Shown piece after piece: positions 9,986 through 21,168 of a stretch of 64,000 nucleotides of DNA; the stretch's first letter is position 1, and each line of letters begins with the position of its first letter. The notes under the pieces are model-generated. The model searched no databases. It was not told the origin of the DNA and worked only from the letters and a program-made list of their open reading frames with translations. A program made the position numbers and the translations under genes. Source of the stretch: Scatophagus argus (taxonomy: Eukaryota > Chordata > Actinopteri > Scatophagidae); the NCBI RefSeq assembly GCF_020382885.2, contig NC_058503.1, forward strand, positions 23,614,535 through 23,678,534. Direction: 5' to 3'.

Positions 9986-10631
9986 ATGATTCTGTTGTGG
10001 CACCTTGCTGAAATGTTTCAGTTAAATTATTGTGAAAAGGTCACTTCCTGTGTAACATTAACCGGAACTTGAGAGCGGGAACTGAGGGAGAGAGGAAAAG
10101 AGATGCGAGATGACTGTCTACTACTGGCTAACCAGGCCTACACGGTAATTATTCTGAATACGGAAATCCATGTACTCCACGTCCTGCAACAAGCTACAGT
10201 TTTAAGGCGAGCAGCGGTATCGCTGCTACACATCCGACAGCAAGCTACGGGTTTCAGCGGACACTCCGTGGAGCGGTTTCGGGCTGCAGCGTAGGTGCTC
10301 AGGTTGGGCAATTATTATGTCTCAGGAAGTTGATGGATAGAATATAAGCTACCGATTAATCATAATAAGCAAGACATTAAAGGGATTTTGGACAATCAAA
10401 AAATCTATTGAATGTTCTGATAATAATTGCTATTGTTTGTTGTCTTGCTGAGAACACTTACATTTATTTGACTTCAGTAATTTGAGAAAGTAATCTCAGG
10501 TGCTGGTTAATTATTAAGGGTGTCATTTTTGTGTTATTTGGTTACTCATTGCCAATTATAGCCACGATATATCCTTGTAACTTACCTTACTTACCTTGCT
10601 TTCTCCATATGGTAATTATTGAAGGTTCAAA

Positions 10632-12494
10632 ATGTCTCAAAGTGGTGATAGTCAATCTGATATCATGTTACATTCGCAAGATATCGGGGAGCTAGATGAG
10701 GGAAAAGTAAGAAAATCCTCTCGTGAAAGACGGATAACACCAAAAATGCAAGAACCGAAAGAGCAAGACTTAATTCAAAAGGAGAAAAAGTTTAAAACAA
10801 CGTATGAAAATTGGAAAAAAGGAGTAAAAGGTATTCGTACAAGGCCGAAGCAAGAGTGCTCTGAAGGTGACATGTATCACACGATGGATGAGGCTGAGAT
10901 GTTTGACTCCAAATTAAAGGAGCTGTATGATAGCATCCGAATCCAAACTACACCAAGCCAAGAAATTTGGTGGAAAGTTGATGCATGCTCTTCTGTCACA
11001 GCAGACTTATTGCAGTTGATGAGAGTGCGGCTCACTGAAGGCGGAGGTCAGTTTGACGCTGAGGCAGAGGGATCAAGATTACGCATGCTACTTGATAATG
11101 AATATGCTAGGTCCATATATGGATCCACGGTTTCCAGAGTTGTTGGCTGCAAAGAGAGCTGAAATTGATATGGGAGCTGCCATTGAAACTCAACGTCTCG
11201 AGAATCAGAGAGACATTGATGTTATTCAAGCAAAGCTAAATGTTTACACTGAAGAAGAGACAAAGGGAAGGGGTGGATCATGCAGTCCTCTATGTAACAA
11301 AGTTAATGATACAAACCCATTCACTCACCCCATACCAGGTCAAGAACAGCAAGCTGTAAAAAATGAGACATCCTTAGTACAAGCATTACAAGAATCCTTA
11401 GCTCTCACTTGCCTTCCAACCCCAGAACCTATTCTATTTTCAGGAGATCCTCTGAAGTTAACAGAATGGAGCACAAGCTTTAAAGCTCTCATAGAAAGAC
11501 GATGCTCTAATCCAGCAGATAGGCTGTTCTACCTGCAAAAGTACATAACAGGGGAAGCAAAATCTTTTCTTGAGGGCAGATTCTACAGGAAAGACGAAGA
11601 AGCCTATCAACTAGCGTGGAATAGGTTGAATGCTAGATATGGACATTCTTTTGTAGTGCAGCGGGCCCTCAGAGAGAAGCTAAATGCATGGCCAAAGATT
11701 GGTGGAAAAGAGTATATCAAGCTGAGAGAATTCAGCAATTTCCTCCAAACATGTAGTAATGCCATGTCTCATATAAAGGGTTTACAGGTTCTGAAGGACT
11801 GCGAGGAGAACCAGAAAATGCTGGTCAAGCTTCCTGAATGGGTGACAACCAGGTGGAACCGCTACGTCTCAGAGGAGCTGGATCAAGGCTATGACTACCC
11901 AAGCTTTCACGAGTTTGCTTCGCTCATCGCTAAAGAGGCACGTATTGCATGTAATCCAGTGTCATCCTTACATGCTTCAAAGCACTCTGCAGAGACCCCG
12001 GTAAGAGAGATGAAGCGCTCAAAAGCAAACACATTTGCCACAAACGTGAAGGCTCCAGTTTCATCAAGCTCCACATTCAAACCAGAATGGCAAACAGGCA
12101 AGTGTATTTGCTGTGGAGAAAACCACTCCATACATAAATGCAAAAGGCTAACAGAAATGTCTGTAGAAGAAAAGAGCGTGTATACATGAGAACAAGTTGT
12201 GTTTTGCATGTCTGAGAAAAGGTCACAACTCTAGAGATTGTAGAAACAGAGCCATGTGTGGCATATGCAGAAAGAGTCACCCAACTCCATTGCATGAAGA
12301 TCGTTTCCCAGCAGTTTCAAAGCAAAGTGCAGGTGGAGAAAGCACATCCTCATTATCATGCAGTGTGAAGGGAGGAAAAGGTGGTAGCACTTCTATGATC
12401 GTGCCTGTGTGGATTTCAGCACCTAACGCTCCTGATAAGGAAACCTTAGCATATGCACTACTCGACACACAAAGTAGTAAGTAAGTAGTAGTAA
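10632..12494 (+). pseudogene. BEL/Pao fossil: Gag and protease region
   Basis: The N-terminal part is lysine- and glutamate-rich. The middle has the BEL Gag-type block beginning SLALTCLPTPEPILFSGDPL and later FYLQKYITGEAKSFLEGRFY, known as the DUF1759-type capsid region. Next come cysteine-histidine knuckles (CICCGENHSIHKC, then CFACLRKGHNSRDC and CGICRKSHPTPLH). The protease motif ALLDTQS closes the region. Such proteins form the retrotransposon particle and cut the polyprotein. The region is broken and is recorded only as a fossil. Confidence 0.85.
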
Positions 12495-14400
12495 TGTTGT
12501 GCGACTTAGTAGGAGCAATTTGGTTATTGGCAAAGAATCAATGATTATGGGAAATAATCATCAAAGTAAAATCAGTGTATGCTTAATACACATAAATATC
12601 GGGGCACCACCCTGTCACCAGGGACCAATAGCCAAATTAATTAATGGGAAAACAGTCTCTTAAAATTGTGAAGGATGATTCCGAGCACTGGCTGTCATGA
12701 ATTCAGCTGTTATTACAAGTACATACACAATAACCACAGACAACGACAGGTTAAACTATAACAGGATTTATTAAACAGCAACAACCATCCATAGATAAGT
12801 ATCACTTTATAATAAACACTATTATAATCTAAGTTTTATCAACACACATTAACTATTAACTAAAGATAACACAGGTACAGCAACAAGAGTATATCTATAT
12901 ACAGGAGTGTGTGTGTGTGTGTGTGTGTGTGGGTGTGTGTGAGAGAGACCGATGACAACAAAAGTATGGAGGCTAACAAGCTAGCCAGGTAGCGGCTAAC
13001 AAGCTAGTGGCTAAAAACAAACAAGATGGCGGTTAGCAAGCTAGCAGCTAACAAGATAGCAGCTAACAACAAGCTAGTGGCTGACTACAATTAAGATGGC
13101 GGATGGCCACATGAGGGGAGGAGCTACAACCAGAATGGCGAGTGGGGAAACTACAACCAAAATGGTGGAGGACTACAGGAGGAGGGGTCAGCACACCAGG
13201 ATGAACAACCACATAAAGGATGACTCAGCAAACAAAACTAGTCACACGCATGTGATGACTCAGCAAAACCCAAAATGACTACGGAAGAATACGCCGGCCG
13301 TATTATTCAGAGCCAAGATGGTGATAACCAATGTGATGTTGCTTATGTGGTCACAGAAGAGAACGATGGGCGGAAGCCTTTGAGCGCCACGTACCCCTTG
13401 GTTACGGTTCGTGATCGCGTGCTCGGACTTTCGCCTCACCGTTCAGAAAGAAGAGTGTGAGGAAAGATAGAAATGAAAATACAAGAAACACAACCCAATA
13501 AAATAATCCACTCTAATTCTTTAGAGACTCGCGTGTCACCACACAATAGCGGAGTCAGTAAACCGGAGCTTATCTGCTCAGCTATTGGTCCTTTAACTGG
13601 TGACGCGCGGTCTCGCTGAAACGGCGGAAATGACCGACCGGAAAACAAAATCAATGAATGCAGCACTTAAAAGTTACAGAAATCATGTGCAAACAACCCT
13701 ACGTTACACTATCTCTGCCCAGACATAAGCCTCTTACGTTGCGTTGCTCCGATCATTCGGAGTTTGAAAGAATGATCCGCTTAAACGTTCGCCGCGTCGT
13801 CCTCGGCGGGATGCTGGCGGTCCGTTATCTCAGATGATGCGGAGTGTTGATCTCTCGGCGGCAGCGGAGAAAATCACCGGTGAAAAAGTTAACAAACTTT
13901 GTTTCGTCCTTAACAAAGTCGGCGCGCGGCTCGTTAACGTGCGATCAGCTGATTGTTCAGCGATCCACGTCGGAAAAAGGAAAAAAGGAAAAGTTACAGG
14001 AAAAATACAGCAGTCTGTTTCTCGGCCTGCGAGTTGCAGAACTGTGACCCGGGATCTAAAATGATGTTAATCAAAACGTTTGATTGTTGCTCCCTTTTGG
14101 CGGTTTGGACATTTGGAGAGCCTGGAGAAGCTCTCACTGTCACAGCACGCACGGGGAAAAAGCGCATGCTGATGGTCGCAGTGACCTTTTATTACCTGAG
14201 TGACGTCACCTCGGACCCCCGTGGAGATGGCTGGCACGCAGCCAATGTCCGTGCTGGTTCTGAGTTTAAACTCAGGAATTTATGACTAGTTGCACATCAT
14301 GAGTGGGGTCTCTAACAGTTGGTCACTCTAATTCAGGCTTTATGGGTTACATGTAGGCCGCTCTATTGTTCTCCAGAGCGCATGGCCAGAGATCCCAACA
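12495..14400 (-). mobile_element. LTR-like element inserted in the BEL/Pao fossil
   Basis: The insert starts TGTTGTGCGAC and ends GATCCCAACA (5-bp inverted ends TGTTG/CAACA). It is flanked by GTAA on both sides (12,491-12,494 and 14,401-14,404), a likely 4-bp target duplication. About 1.1 kb of it (about 13,280-14,400) is found again in inverted orientation at 36,375-37,515, including the same terminal TGTTGAGATC. No protein is recognised inside. A (GT)n tract lies at 12,907-12,931 and a degenerate GCTAACAAGCTAG tandem at about 12,970-13,085. A large solo LTR is the best guess. A second TGTCA string at 12,691 could be an alternative left end. Confidence 0.45.
12970..13085. repeat. Degenerate GCTAACAAGCTAG minisatellite
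   Basis: Six or so imperfect copies of GCTAACAAGCTAG/GTGGCTAA with interspersed AAGATGGCGG. It lies within the LTR-like insert. Confidence 0.7.
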
Positions 14401-16340
14401 GTAAGTAGCAAAAAGCTTCAGGCAGCGTTGCAGCCAGTAAAACTGAAGCTCTCCACCATGATGGGGAAAGATTCAATTGTGGAAAATCAAAGAGTATGTG
14501 ATCTCAAAGTCAGAGGTTTCTCCTCAAACATTTCCATCAACTTACCTCCGGCCTACACGAGAGACTTTATTCCTCTTGACCATGCACGTATCCCCACCTG
14601 TCAAACAGCCAACAAATGGAAACACCTTATCAACATAGCCCAAGAGATACCCCCATTAATGGGCTGTGGTGTTGGATTATTGATTGGCTATGACTGTTCG
14701 AGAGCGTTAATTCCAAGAAAGGTCATCACTGGGGGTGACTATGAACCCTACGCCATTAAAACTGATCTCGGTTGGAGCATTCTGGGAAGTGTGCCTCAGC
14801 ATGTGAATGCTAAAGATGTGACTGGTCTTTGTCATCGGGTGTCTGTTGGAGAACTGCCACCTATAACGCCACCTTCGGCCATTAAGGCTCTTGAGTCCGA
14901 TTTTGCAGACACAAAATCATGCGACAAAAGCATATCTCAAGAAGATATTTGCTTCCTGCAGATCTTAAGAGGAGGAATTCAACAAAACGAGCATGGTCAC
15001 CTTGAGATGCCTCTCCCCTTTAAGGTACGTCCTCACCTTCCAGACAATAAAAAGCTGGCCTTGGCTCGACTGAAGCACCTTAAAAGGAAGCTGGACAGAG
15101 ATCCCAAGTTCAAAAGGGACTATGTGAGGTTCAAGGAAGGTGTGTTCAAGCATGATGAGGCAGAGAAAGTAGACACCCAACCAGAGCCTGGGAAAACCTG
15201 GTATATCCCACATCAGGGGGTTTACCACCCCAGGAAACCAGACAAGATCTGGATGGTTTTTGACTGCTCTGCAAAGTATGAAGGCACCTCATTAAATGAT
15301 CATTTGTTAGGATCTGACCTTACAAATGGTCTCACAGCTGTACTATGCCGTTTCCGTAAACATCCCATTGCAGTCATGTGTGATGTGGAAAAGATGTTCC
15401 ACCGGTTTCATGTCAGCAAAGAAGATAGGGGCTATTTGCGGTTTCTCTGGTGGGAAAATGGGGACACAAACTCAGAACCCACAGAATACTGCATGAAGGT
15501 GCACCTGTTTGGAGCATCATCTTCCCCTAGCAGCGCAAATTATGGCATGAAACATCTTGCCAGTCAGAGTGAGAAAGAATGCCCCTTTGCAGCTAGCTTC
15601 ATCAGGAATCATTTTTACGTTGATGATGGCCGCATAAGTGTGCAATCGGTTGGCGAGGCAATTAAGTTAGTGAAGGAAGCCCAATCTGTGTGTGCTAAAG
15701 GAAAGTTGCACCTTCACTAATTTCTTTCTAACAACCGAGAGATACTTGATTCCTTCAGCATTGCAGAATGTGCTGAGGAGGTAAAAAATGTTGATCTCAG
15801 TCATGATGACTTACCGGTGCAAAGAGTGCTAGGTATAAGATGGAACACTGAAAGTGACAACTTCACCTTCAAGGTGACACCTGATGAGAAGCCAGCGACA
15901 CGACGAGGGATTCTCTCAGTCATGGCCTCTTTATACGACCCTTTAGGGTTTCTAGCTCCATTTATTCTTGAAGGAAAAAGAGTGCTGCAGGAGATGTGTC
16001 AGAGAGGTACTGGGTGGGACGAACCACTACCCAGGGACTTGAAGTTCAGGTGGGAGACTTGGATGAAGGATTTGGAAAACCTTGAGGAGATCGAGATTCC
16101 AAGATGCTTCATACCTAACAGCTTTGGTGAGGTCCAGAGAGTTGAGCTACATCATTTTTCTGATGCGAGCAGTCAAGGGTATGGTCAGTGCTCTTACATC
16201 AGATTGTTGAGCAAAGAGAAAGTGCACTGCTCCTTGGTCATGGGCAAAGTGAGAGTTGCACCAACTAAAATAGTCACTATACCAAGGTTGGAGCTAACTG
16301 CGGCAGTAATCTCAGCAGCCATGATACAAGAGATACAAGA
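14401..16340 (+). pseudogene. BEL/Pao fossil: Pol (reverse transcriptase and RNase H region)
   Basis: Typical BEL/Pao Pol blocks appear in order: YTRDFIPLDHARIPTCQTA, GVGLLIGYDCSRALIPRKV and KTDLGWSILGSV before the RT; KIWMVFDCSAKYEGTSLND, MCDVEKMFHRFHV and FYVDDGR (RT active site) within it; and SVMASLYDPLGFLAP and HHFSDASSQGYGQ in the following A17/RNase H part. It ends near IPRLELTAAVISAAMIQEIQ where the LINE tail begins. The region is broken and truncated. Confidence 0.88.
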
Positions 16341-16690
16341 TAGGTTTATTTGTCACATACACAATCATACACGGTACAATGTGCAGTGAAATTTTTTATG
16401 TCCCTGCTACCCAAAAATAGGTAAGTAAAAATTAAAAATTAAATATTGTAAAATAGAAACCTTATTAAAAATAAAATTAAAATGTGAGAATGTGCCATAT
16501 TTACATGTGCAGTATTTACAGGTAGTGCAGGTGGGAGTAGGATTGTCCAGTTTAATGCTCACTGTTGAGCAGACGGATGGCCTGGGGGAAGAAGCTTTTC
16601 CTCATCCTCTCAGTGTTGGTTCTCAGGCAGCGGAACCGACGGCCTGATGGCAACAGGGAGAGGAGTGAGTGTCCGGCTTTAAATATATGA
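16341..16690 (-). mobile_element. Rex1-type LINE 3' end
   Basis: On the minus strand the region 16,680-16,555 reads SLLSLLPSGRRFRCLRTNTE and RMRKSFFPQAIRLLNS, the C-terminus of a Rex1-like LINE (compare FQPLPSGRRLRSIRSKTTGL near 29,510). A 3' UTR follows and ends near 16,341 with a CAAATAAA string on the minus strand. The insertion truncates the BEL/Pao fossil. Confidence 0.8.
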
Positions 16691-17130
16691 ACACTGAAGC
16701 TCTCTCTCTCTCAACCCAACCTGTCAAGGCAGATGGCCGCCCATCTTGAGGTTTCGGCCTTCTAAAAGGCAGTTTTCCTCCCCACTGTCGCTAAGTGCTT
16801 GCTCAAGGAGGAATGTTGGGTTCTTTATATTACAATGTAATTAAAGAGTTTCGTCAAGACCTGCTCAAATTGGAAAGTGTCATGAGATGTTGCTGTTGCT
16901 GTGAATTGTCCCAGAGGGCCTGGAGAGATTGTCTATTGACATATATAAAGACCCTTCATACAGCCAGAACGGTTTATTATTCATCATTAATAGAGCAAAA
17001 AAGAACAACCCACGTTTTCTCTTTAACGCTGTAGCCAGGCTGACAAAGAGTCACAGTTCTGTTGAACCTTGTATTCTTGCAGCTGTTAGTAGTGAAGACT
17101 TTGAGTTTGTTGACCAATAAAATCACTAAC
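16691..17130 (+). mobile_element. L2 3' tail joined to an L2 ORF2 fragment
   Basis: 16,691-16,915 repeats the tail of 3,555-3,630 plus 5,310-5,470: a (TC)n run, AACCCAACCTGTCAAGGCAG, then GGAAAGTGTCATGAGAT. From 16,912 an L2 ORF2 linker fragment reads SQRAWRDCLLTYIKTLHTAR and TVYYSSLIEQK, then in another frame NPRFLFNAVARLTKSH. The same tail-to-ORF2 joint is present at 5,480-5,520, so both descend from one composite copy. Confidence 0.75.
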
Positions 17131-17499
17131 ATTAGAGAAAAAAACGCTCCCCTAATTTAAATGACAATCCAAGGGTGACTCAGATGAGGTTGACCAGTGT
17201 TGTGTCTGCACACCAGGAGGGAATGGACGTTTGTGAAAAGTATTGGAGGAGAATCGGACAAGGAAAAGGCTAAAAAGACTTCGAAGGGACTGTCAGTAAG
17301 CGCTGGAGTGACGCTTGCCTCGGTTTTCGTTTAAATTAATTGATTAATGTATGCAACAGTTCGTGCTGTGATTTGTTGGACGCACTTAAAATGTTTTCAG
17401 TTTAAAAGTACATATTAAATATATTAATTCATTTGAGTAAAACTGTAAGAGGCCCCTCCCCTTTCAAGTGTGGCAAAGCTTGCCCAAAAAAACACTTGA
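17131..17499. other. No recognised feature
   Basis: AT-rich intergenic DNA after the L2 fragment. I see no gene or repeat signature that I can name. Confidence 0.5.
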
Positions 17500-17850
17500 C
17501 AAACATCCATCCATCCATTTTCTATACTGCTTATCCTCAGGGTCGCAGGGGGCTGGAGCCTATCCCAGCTGACTACAGACGAGACTGGTCGCCAGTCAAT
17601 CGCAGGGCCAACAAACAAAGACAAACAACCACACACTCTCACACTCACACCTAGAGGCAATGTAGAGTAGCCAATTAACCTAATGTGCATGTTTTTGGTA
17701 TTGTGGGAGGAAGCCGGAGAAACCGGAGAAAACCCACACAGGCACAGGGAGAACATGCAAACCCCACATAGAAGGGCCCAGACCGGGATTCGAACCTGGA
17801 ACCCTCTTGCTATGAGGCGACAGTGCTAACCACTGCACCAGAAGGAGAGG
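17500..17850 (-). repeat. Fish interspersed repeat (CCATCCATCC ... GAACCTGGAACCCTCTTGCT)
   Basis: Starts with CATCCATCCATCCATTTTCT and goes on with GGTCGCAGGGGGCTGGAGCC, AATTAACCTAATGTGCATG, GGGAGAACATGCAAACCCC and CGAACCTGGAACCC, ending CTAACCACTGCACCA. This string is very common in fish genomes. A shorter copy is at 45,350-45,495. The repeat class is not certain. Confidence 0.75.
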
Positions 17851-17859
17851 GAGAGGAAG

Positions 17860-18256
17860 AAAGAGCTCAGTGCATCGTGGGAGATCCCCGGCAGTCTAAG
17901 TCTATAGCAGCATATCTAGGGGCCGGCAAGCCCTGTCTATGAGCTTTATTAAACAGGAAAGTCTTTGGTCCACTCTTAAATGTAGAGAGGGTGTCCGCCT
18001 CCCGGACCGAAACCGGAAGATGGCTCCATAGTAGAGGAGCTTGATAACTAAAGGCTCTGGTTCCCAATTTACTTTTGAAGACTCCAGAAACCACAAGTAG
18101 CCCTGCATTTTGGGAACACAAAGCTCTGGTGGGATAATAGGGAACTATCATCTCTTTGTGATAGGATGGTGCCTGACCGTTCAGGGCTTTATATGTGAAG
18201 AGGAGAATTTGAAAATCTATCCTGAATTTTATAGGTAGCCAATGGAAAGAAGTCAT
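17860..18256 (-). pseudogene. L2 ORF2 C-terminal fragment
   Basis: 129-aa open stretch with [40 protein letters not shown] and FLFNKAH, the L2 C-terminus, from a different subfamily than the neighbouring + strand copy. It meets that copy head to head at about 18,260-18,275. Confidence 0.85.
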
Positions 18257-18269
18257 TACAGGAGAAATA

Positions 18270-19200
18270 TGATCTCCTGTTGTGTTCCACAGGGTTCAGT
18301 GCTCGGGCCGATCCTGTACACCTTATACATGCTCCCTCTAGGAAATATTATTCAGAAACATGGTATAAACTTTCATTGTTATGCTGATGATACCCAGCTG
18401 TACTTATCAATAAAGCCTGAAGAAACAGAGCTGTTATCCAGACTTCAGGCATGTCTTAAGAACATAGAGGACTGGATGACCTCCAATTTTTTACTATTAA
18501 ACCCAGACAAAACTGAGGTCATTGTTTTTGGCCCCAGACATCTCAGAACTAGAATAGCTGATAATATTCTCTCTCTGGATGGCATTACTTTGGCCTCCAG
18601 TACGACTGCGAGGAAGTTTGGCATTATCTTTGATCAAGACGTGTCATTTATCCATGGAGCATCCTCTCTCAGAGTGATGCTGAAAAACTCATCCATGCTT
18701 TTGTTACTTCTAACCTGCACTACTGCGACTCATTATTGTCAGGATGTCCAAATTACTCCATTAATAGCCTGCAGCTGATCCAGAATGCAGCAGCTAGAGT
18801 TTTGACAGGAATCAGCTAAAGGGATCACATCTCGCCTCTCTTAGCTTCTCTTCACTGGCTTCAAATAAAATTCAGAACAGATTTTAAAATTCTCCCACTG
18901 ACATATAAGGCCCTAAATGGACTCGCCCCATCATACCTGCAGGATCTAATAGTCCCATATATTCCCAATAGAACACTCAGATCACAGAGTGCAGGTTTAC
19001 TTGCAGTTCCCAGAATTCACAAAAGTAGAACGGGAGGATGAGCCTTTAGCTATCAGGCACCCCTACTGTGGAACCAGCTGCCAATCTGGGTTTGACAGGC
19101 GGACACCACCTCCAGTTTTAAGACCAGACTTGAAGAGGGAGCTGAAGCATGAGGCAAAGTCGATTTACATTTAAATTGCCCCTTGGGGACAAATAAAATT
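18270..19200 (+). mobile_element. L2 ORF2 3' half, part of the OR2 duplication unit
   Basis: Reads [40 protein letters not shown] and [20 protein letters not shown]; then, after small deletions, the C-terminal region to about 19,133. It ends with a LINE tail (TTGGGGACAAATAAAATTTT, 19,176-19,195, and a CAATTTGAATTTGAATT run). The same joint is present at 40,740-41,745 beside OR5. The copy has frameshifts around 18,650 and 18,820 and is not functional. Confidence 0.85.
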
Positions 19201-20253
19201 TTTCAATTTGAATTTGAATTCAAACCCTCATCTTTGGTCATGAGCTCTGAGTAGTGACCGAAAGGATGAGATCACAGATACATGTGGCTGAAATGGGCTT
19301 CCTCCATAGGATGGCTGAGTCAGGAGCTCTGACCTGGTCCATGGGGAGCTTGGAGAAGAGCTTTCCTTTTCACTATTTCAATTGTTTACAATTTCCAGAA
19401 CACTTGACTGGATATTTTATTTAGAGCAAGGAACAAATGGAGTCAAATTCAGTGTGCGTGGACACATACTTGGCCAATAAAGGTGATTCTGACCCTGAAC
19501 TGTTCTGAGAGGAAACAGAATTTAATATTGCATAGCTTATGACCACCAGTGGTACTAAGCTGACCTTTCTAGCTGAACTACAGTACAGACATTGTTTGTT
19601 TGTTTGTCAGTCTAATAATTGTAATTCAGCTCATGAATAAGTAGAGATTGTATCCAATATGTCATTGTTTCACAGCAACAACTGCATGTTGTGTATCTCT
19701 TTCAATCAAATTTGAATCCACTTTGCCTCACAAGACACCAAATCACAGTCTGGAGTACATGATTTCGCTTTCAAGGTATTTAATTTAAAATGCTGACATG
19801 CTCATTTCATGATCTACATGAGATTTAACAACACACCCAGAAAATGTAAGAAAATATGGAATAATACAACATTAGTGGTTTGATGATTTGGTTTTCTGCA
19901 GTGAATGAAAAAGTAAGTGAAATAATTAACAGTGAGAAAAGAAGAAAAAAACTCTGGTGTTTTGACACAGCAAACCTGATGAAGATCCTAAAAGGAAACA
20001 TGCTGGGCTCACAAAAGTTCTTCATTTAGTGTTGCTGCAGTGTTGATTGTTTTGTTAAAAAGAACAGTCTAGTTCATAGACATTATTCATTACATTGATG
20101 AAACTGATGATACTCCTTACTGTACACGAGTGCTACAGAAACAAATCCTCACATTAAGGTCTTTTTCAAGGATCACAGAAATCACATCTCTAAAAGATTA
20201 TGACAGGAGGACAGTGACTGTGCAGTTATCGTTTGTTTGTTCATTAGATCTTG
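19201..20253. repeat. Duplicated downstream flank of OR2
   Basis: Nearly the same as 6,700-7,773 and 41,745-42,772. It includes the LINE chip (19,226-19,345) and then the receptor 3' flank. No independent gene; the short open frame at 19,825-20,025 is present in the OR1 and OR5 copies too but has no recognisable domain. Confidence 0.75.
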
Positions 20254-21168
20254 TTACTTACACAACAGCTTCTTGAGGTGTTTATAGATTTCTTTCATTT
20301 TCAGTCCATATATGATTGGATTAAAGAGAGGATGATACAGGATGATTTGTAATGTTATTATGAAGCGGGCAGTTTTAGGAAAATCAGTTTCCAGTCGCAG
20401 TAAAAAGACATCAAATGTAATCAAACAGGAAAAGTTGATTAATACCATCAAGTGTGGTAAACAAGTCTGTGCAGCTTTTCTTCTGACTTCTCTACAACTT
20501 CGATAGGATATTATAAATATTCTGGTGTATGTAAAAAGGATAAAGAGCACAGGTAGAAGTACAAGATTTACCAAAACAACCAAACCATATATATTCTGCA
20601 GTCTTGAACTCTCACAGTGAAGTTTGCCAACTGTGCTGTTACAAATGATTCCTTTGAAAGTAAAGTTACAGAGTTTCTTATTAGCATTCAGTACAGCTGG
20701 TCCTACCATCTGACAAACAGGCACAAGCCAAGCTAAAGCCAGAAATATACTGACAGTTGTTTTCCTCATGATAGCTGGATACTGCAGAGGTTTACATATG
20801 GACACATATCTGTCATAAGACATGGCTGCCAACAGTAAGAACTCTGAACCAGCTAAAGAGTAAAATATAAACCACTGAAAGAGGCAGGCTGAATAAGATA
20901 TGATCTGTTTCTCAGATAAAAAGTCAATCAACAGCTTTGGGTAGATCACAGTGCTGTAAAGAAGAGAGTTGATTAACAGAGCTGCAATGAAAATGTACAT
21001 GGGCTCATGGAGGTTTTGATGAATCCAGATGAGATACACAACAGTAGAATTACTGCAGATTATTAGAATATAAGCTGTGAACATGATGACAAAATAAAGA
21101 TATCTGTATTTGTACAAATCCACGTACCCATCAACAGTTATATATGTTACATTTACTCTGTTATCCAT
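20254..21168 (-). CDS. Olfactory receptor OR2 (group A)
   Basis: 304 aa, with the same landmarks and residue numbering as OR1 (N6 glycosylation site, MSYDRY 116-121, KAAQTC 231-236, NPIIY 283-287). Differences from OR1 lie where ligand contacts are expected: LLYSTV at 69-74 (TM2), YSLAGSE at 103-109 (TM3), MVGPAVL at 154-160 (TM4/ECL2), G181 in place of Y, Q191 in place of L, VVLVN in TM5, and I244 with VF near 254-255 (TM6). The downstream flank matches OR1 and OR5. The upstream flank matches OR3 for about 0.9 kb. Intact from start to stop. Confidence 0.96.
   Translation of the reverse strand: MDNRVNVTYITVDGYVDLYKYRYLYFVIMFTAYILIICSNSTVVYLIWIHQNLHEPMYIFIAALLINSLLYSTVIYPKLLIDFLSEKQIISYSACLFQWFIFYSLAGSEFLLLAAMSYDRYVSICKPLQYPAIMRKTTVSIFLALAWLVPVCQMVGPAVLNANKKLCNFTFKGIICNSTVGKLHCESSRLQNIYGLVVLVNLVLLPVLFILFTYTRIFIISYRSCREVRRKAAQTCLPHLMVLINFSCLITFDVFLLRLETDFPKTARFIITLQIILYHPLFNPIIYGLKMKEIYKHLKKLLCK

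Larger units (their letters stand above)
9993..16340 (+). mobile_element. BEL/Pao LTR retrotransposon fossil, 3' truncated
   Basis: A degraded copy of the BEL/Pao family. The parts in order are a probable 5' LTR and leader (about 9,993-10,610, TG start, inferred), Gag with zinc knuckles (10,632-12,4xx), an aspartic protease block with DTQS, a foreign LTR-like insert (12,495-14,400), and Pol with RT and the start of RNase H (14,401-16,340). The 3' part, including integrase and the second LTR, is missing because a Rex1 LINE tail abuts at about 16,340. The element is broken, with a few reading-frame breaks besides the insert and the truncation. Codon content is still readable, so it looks moderately young. 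Age cannot be measured without a second LTR. Confidence 0.85.

Noticed and set aside
18242-18280. Twin-priming inversion of a single L2 insertion
   Set aside because: The two halves belong to different L2 subfamilies and overlap in the part of ORF2 they encode.
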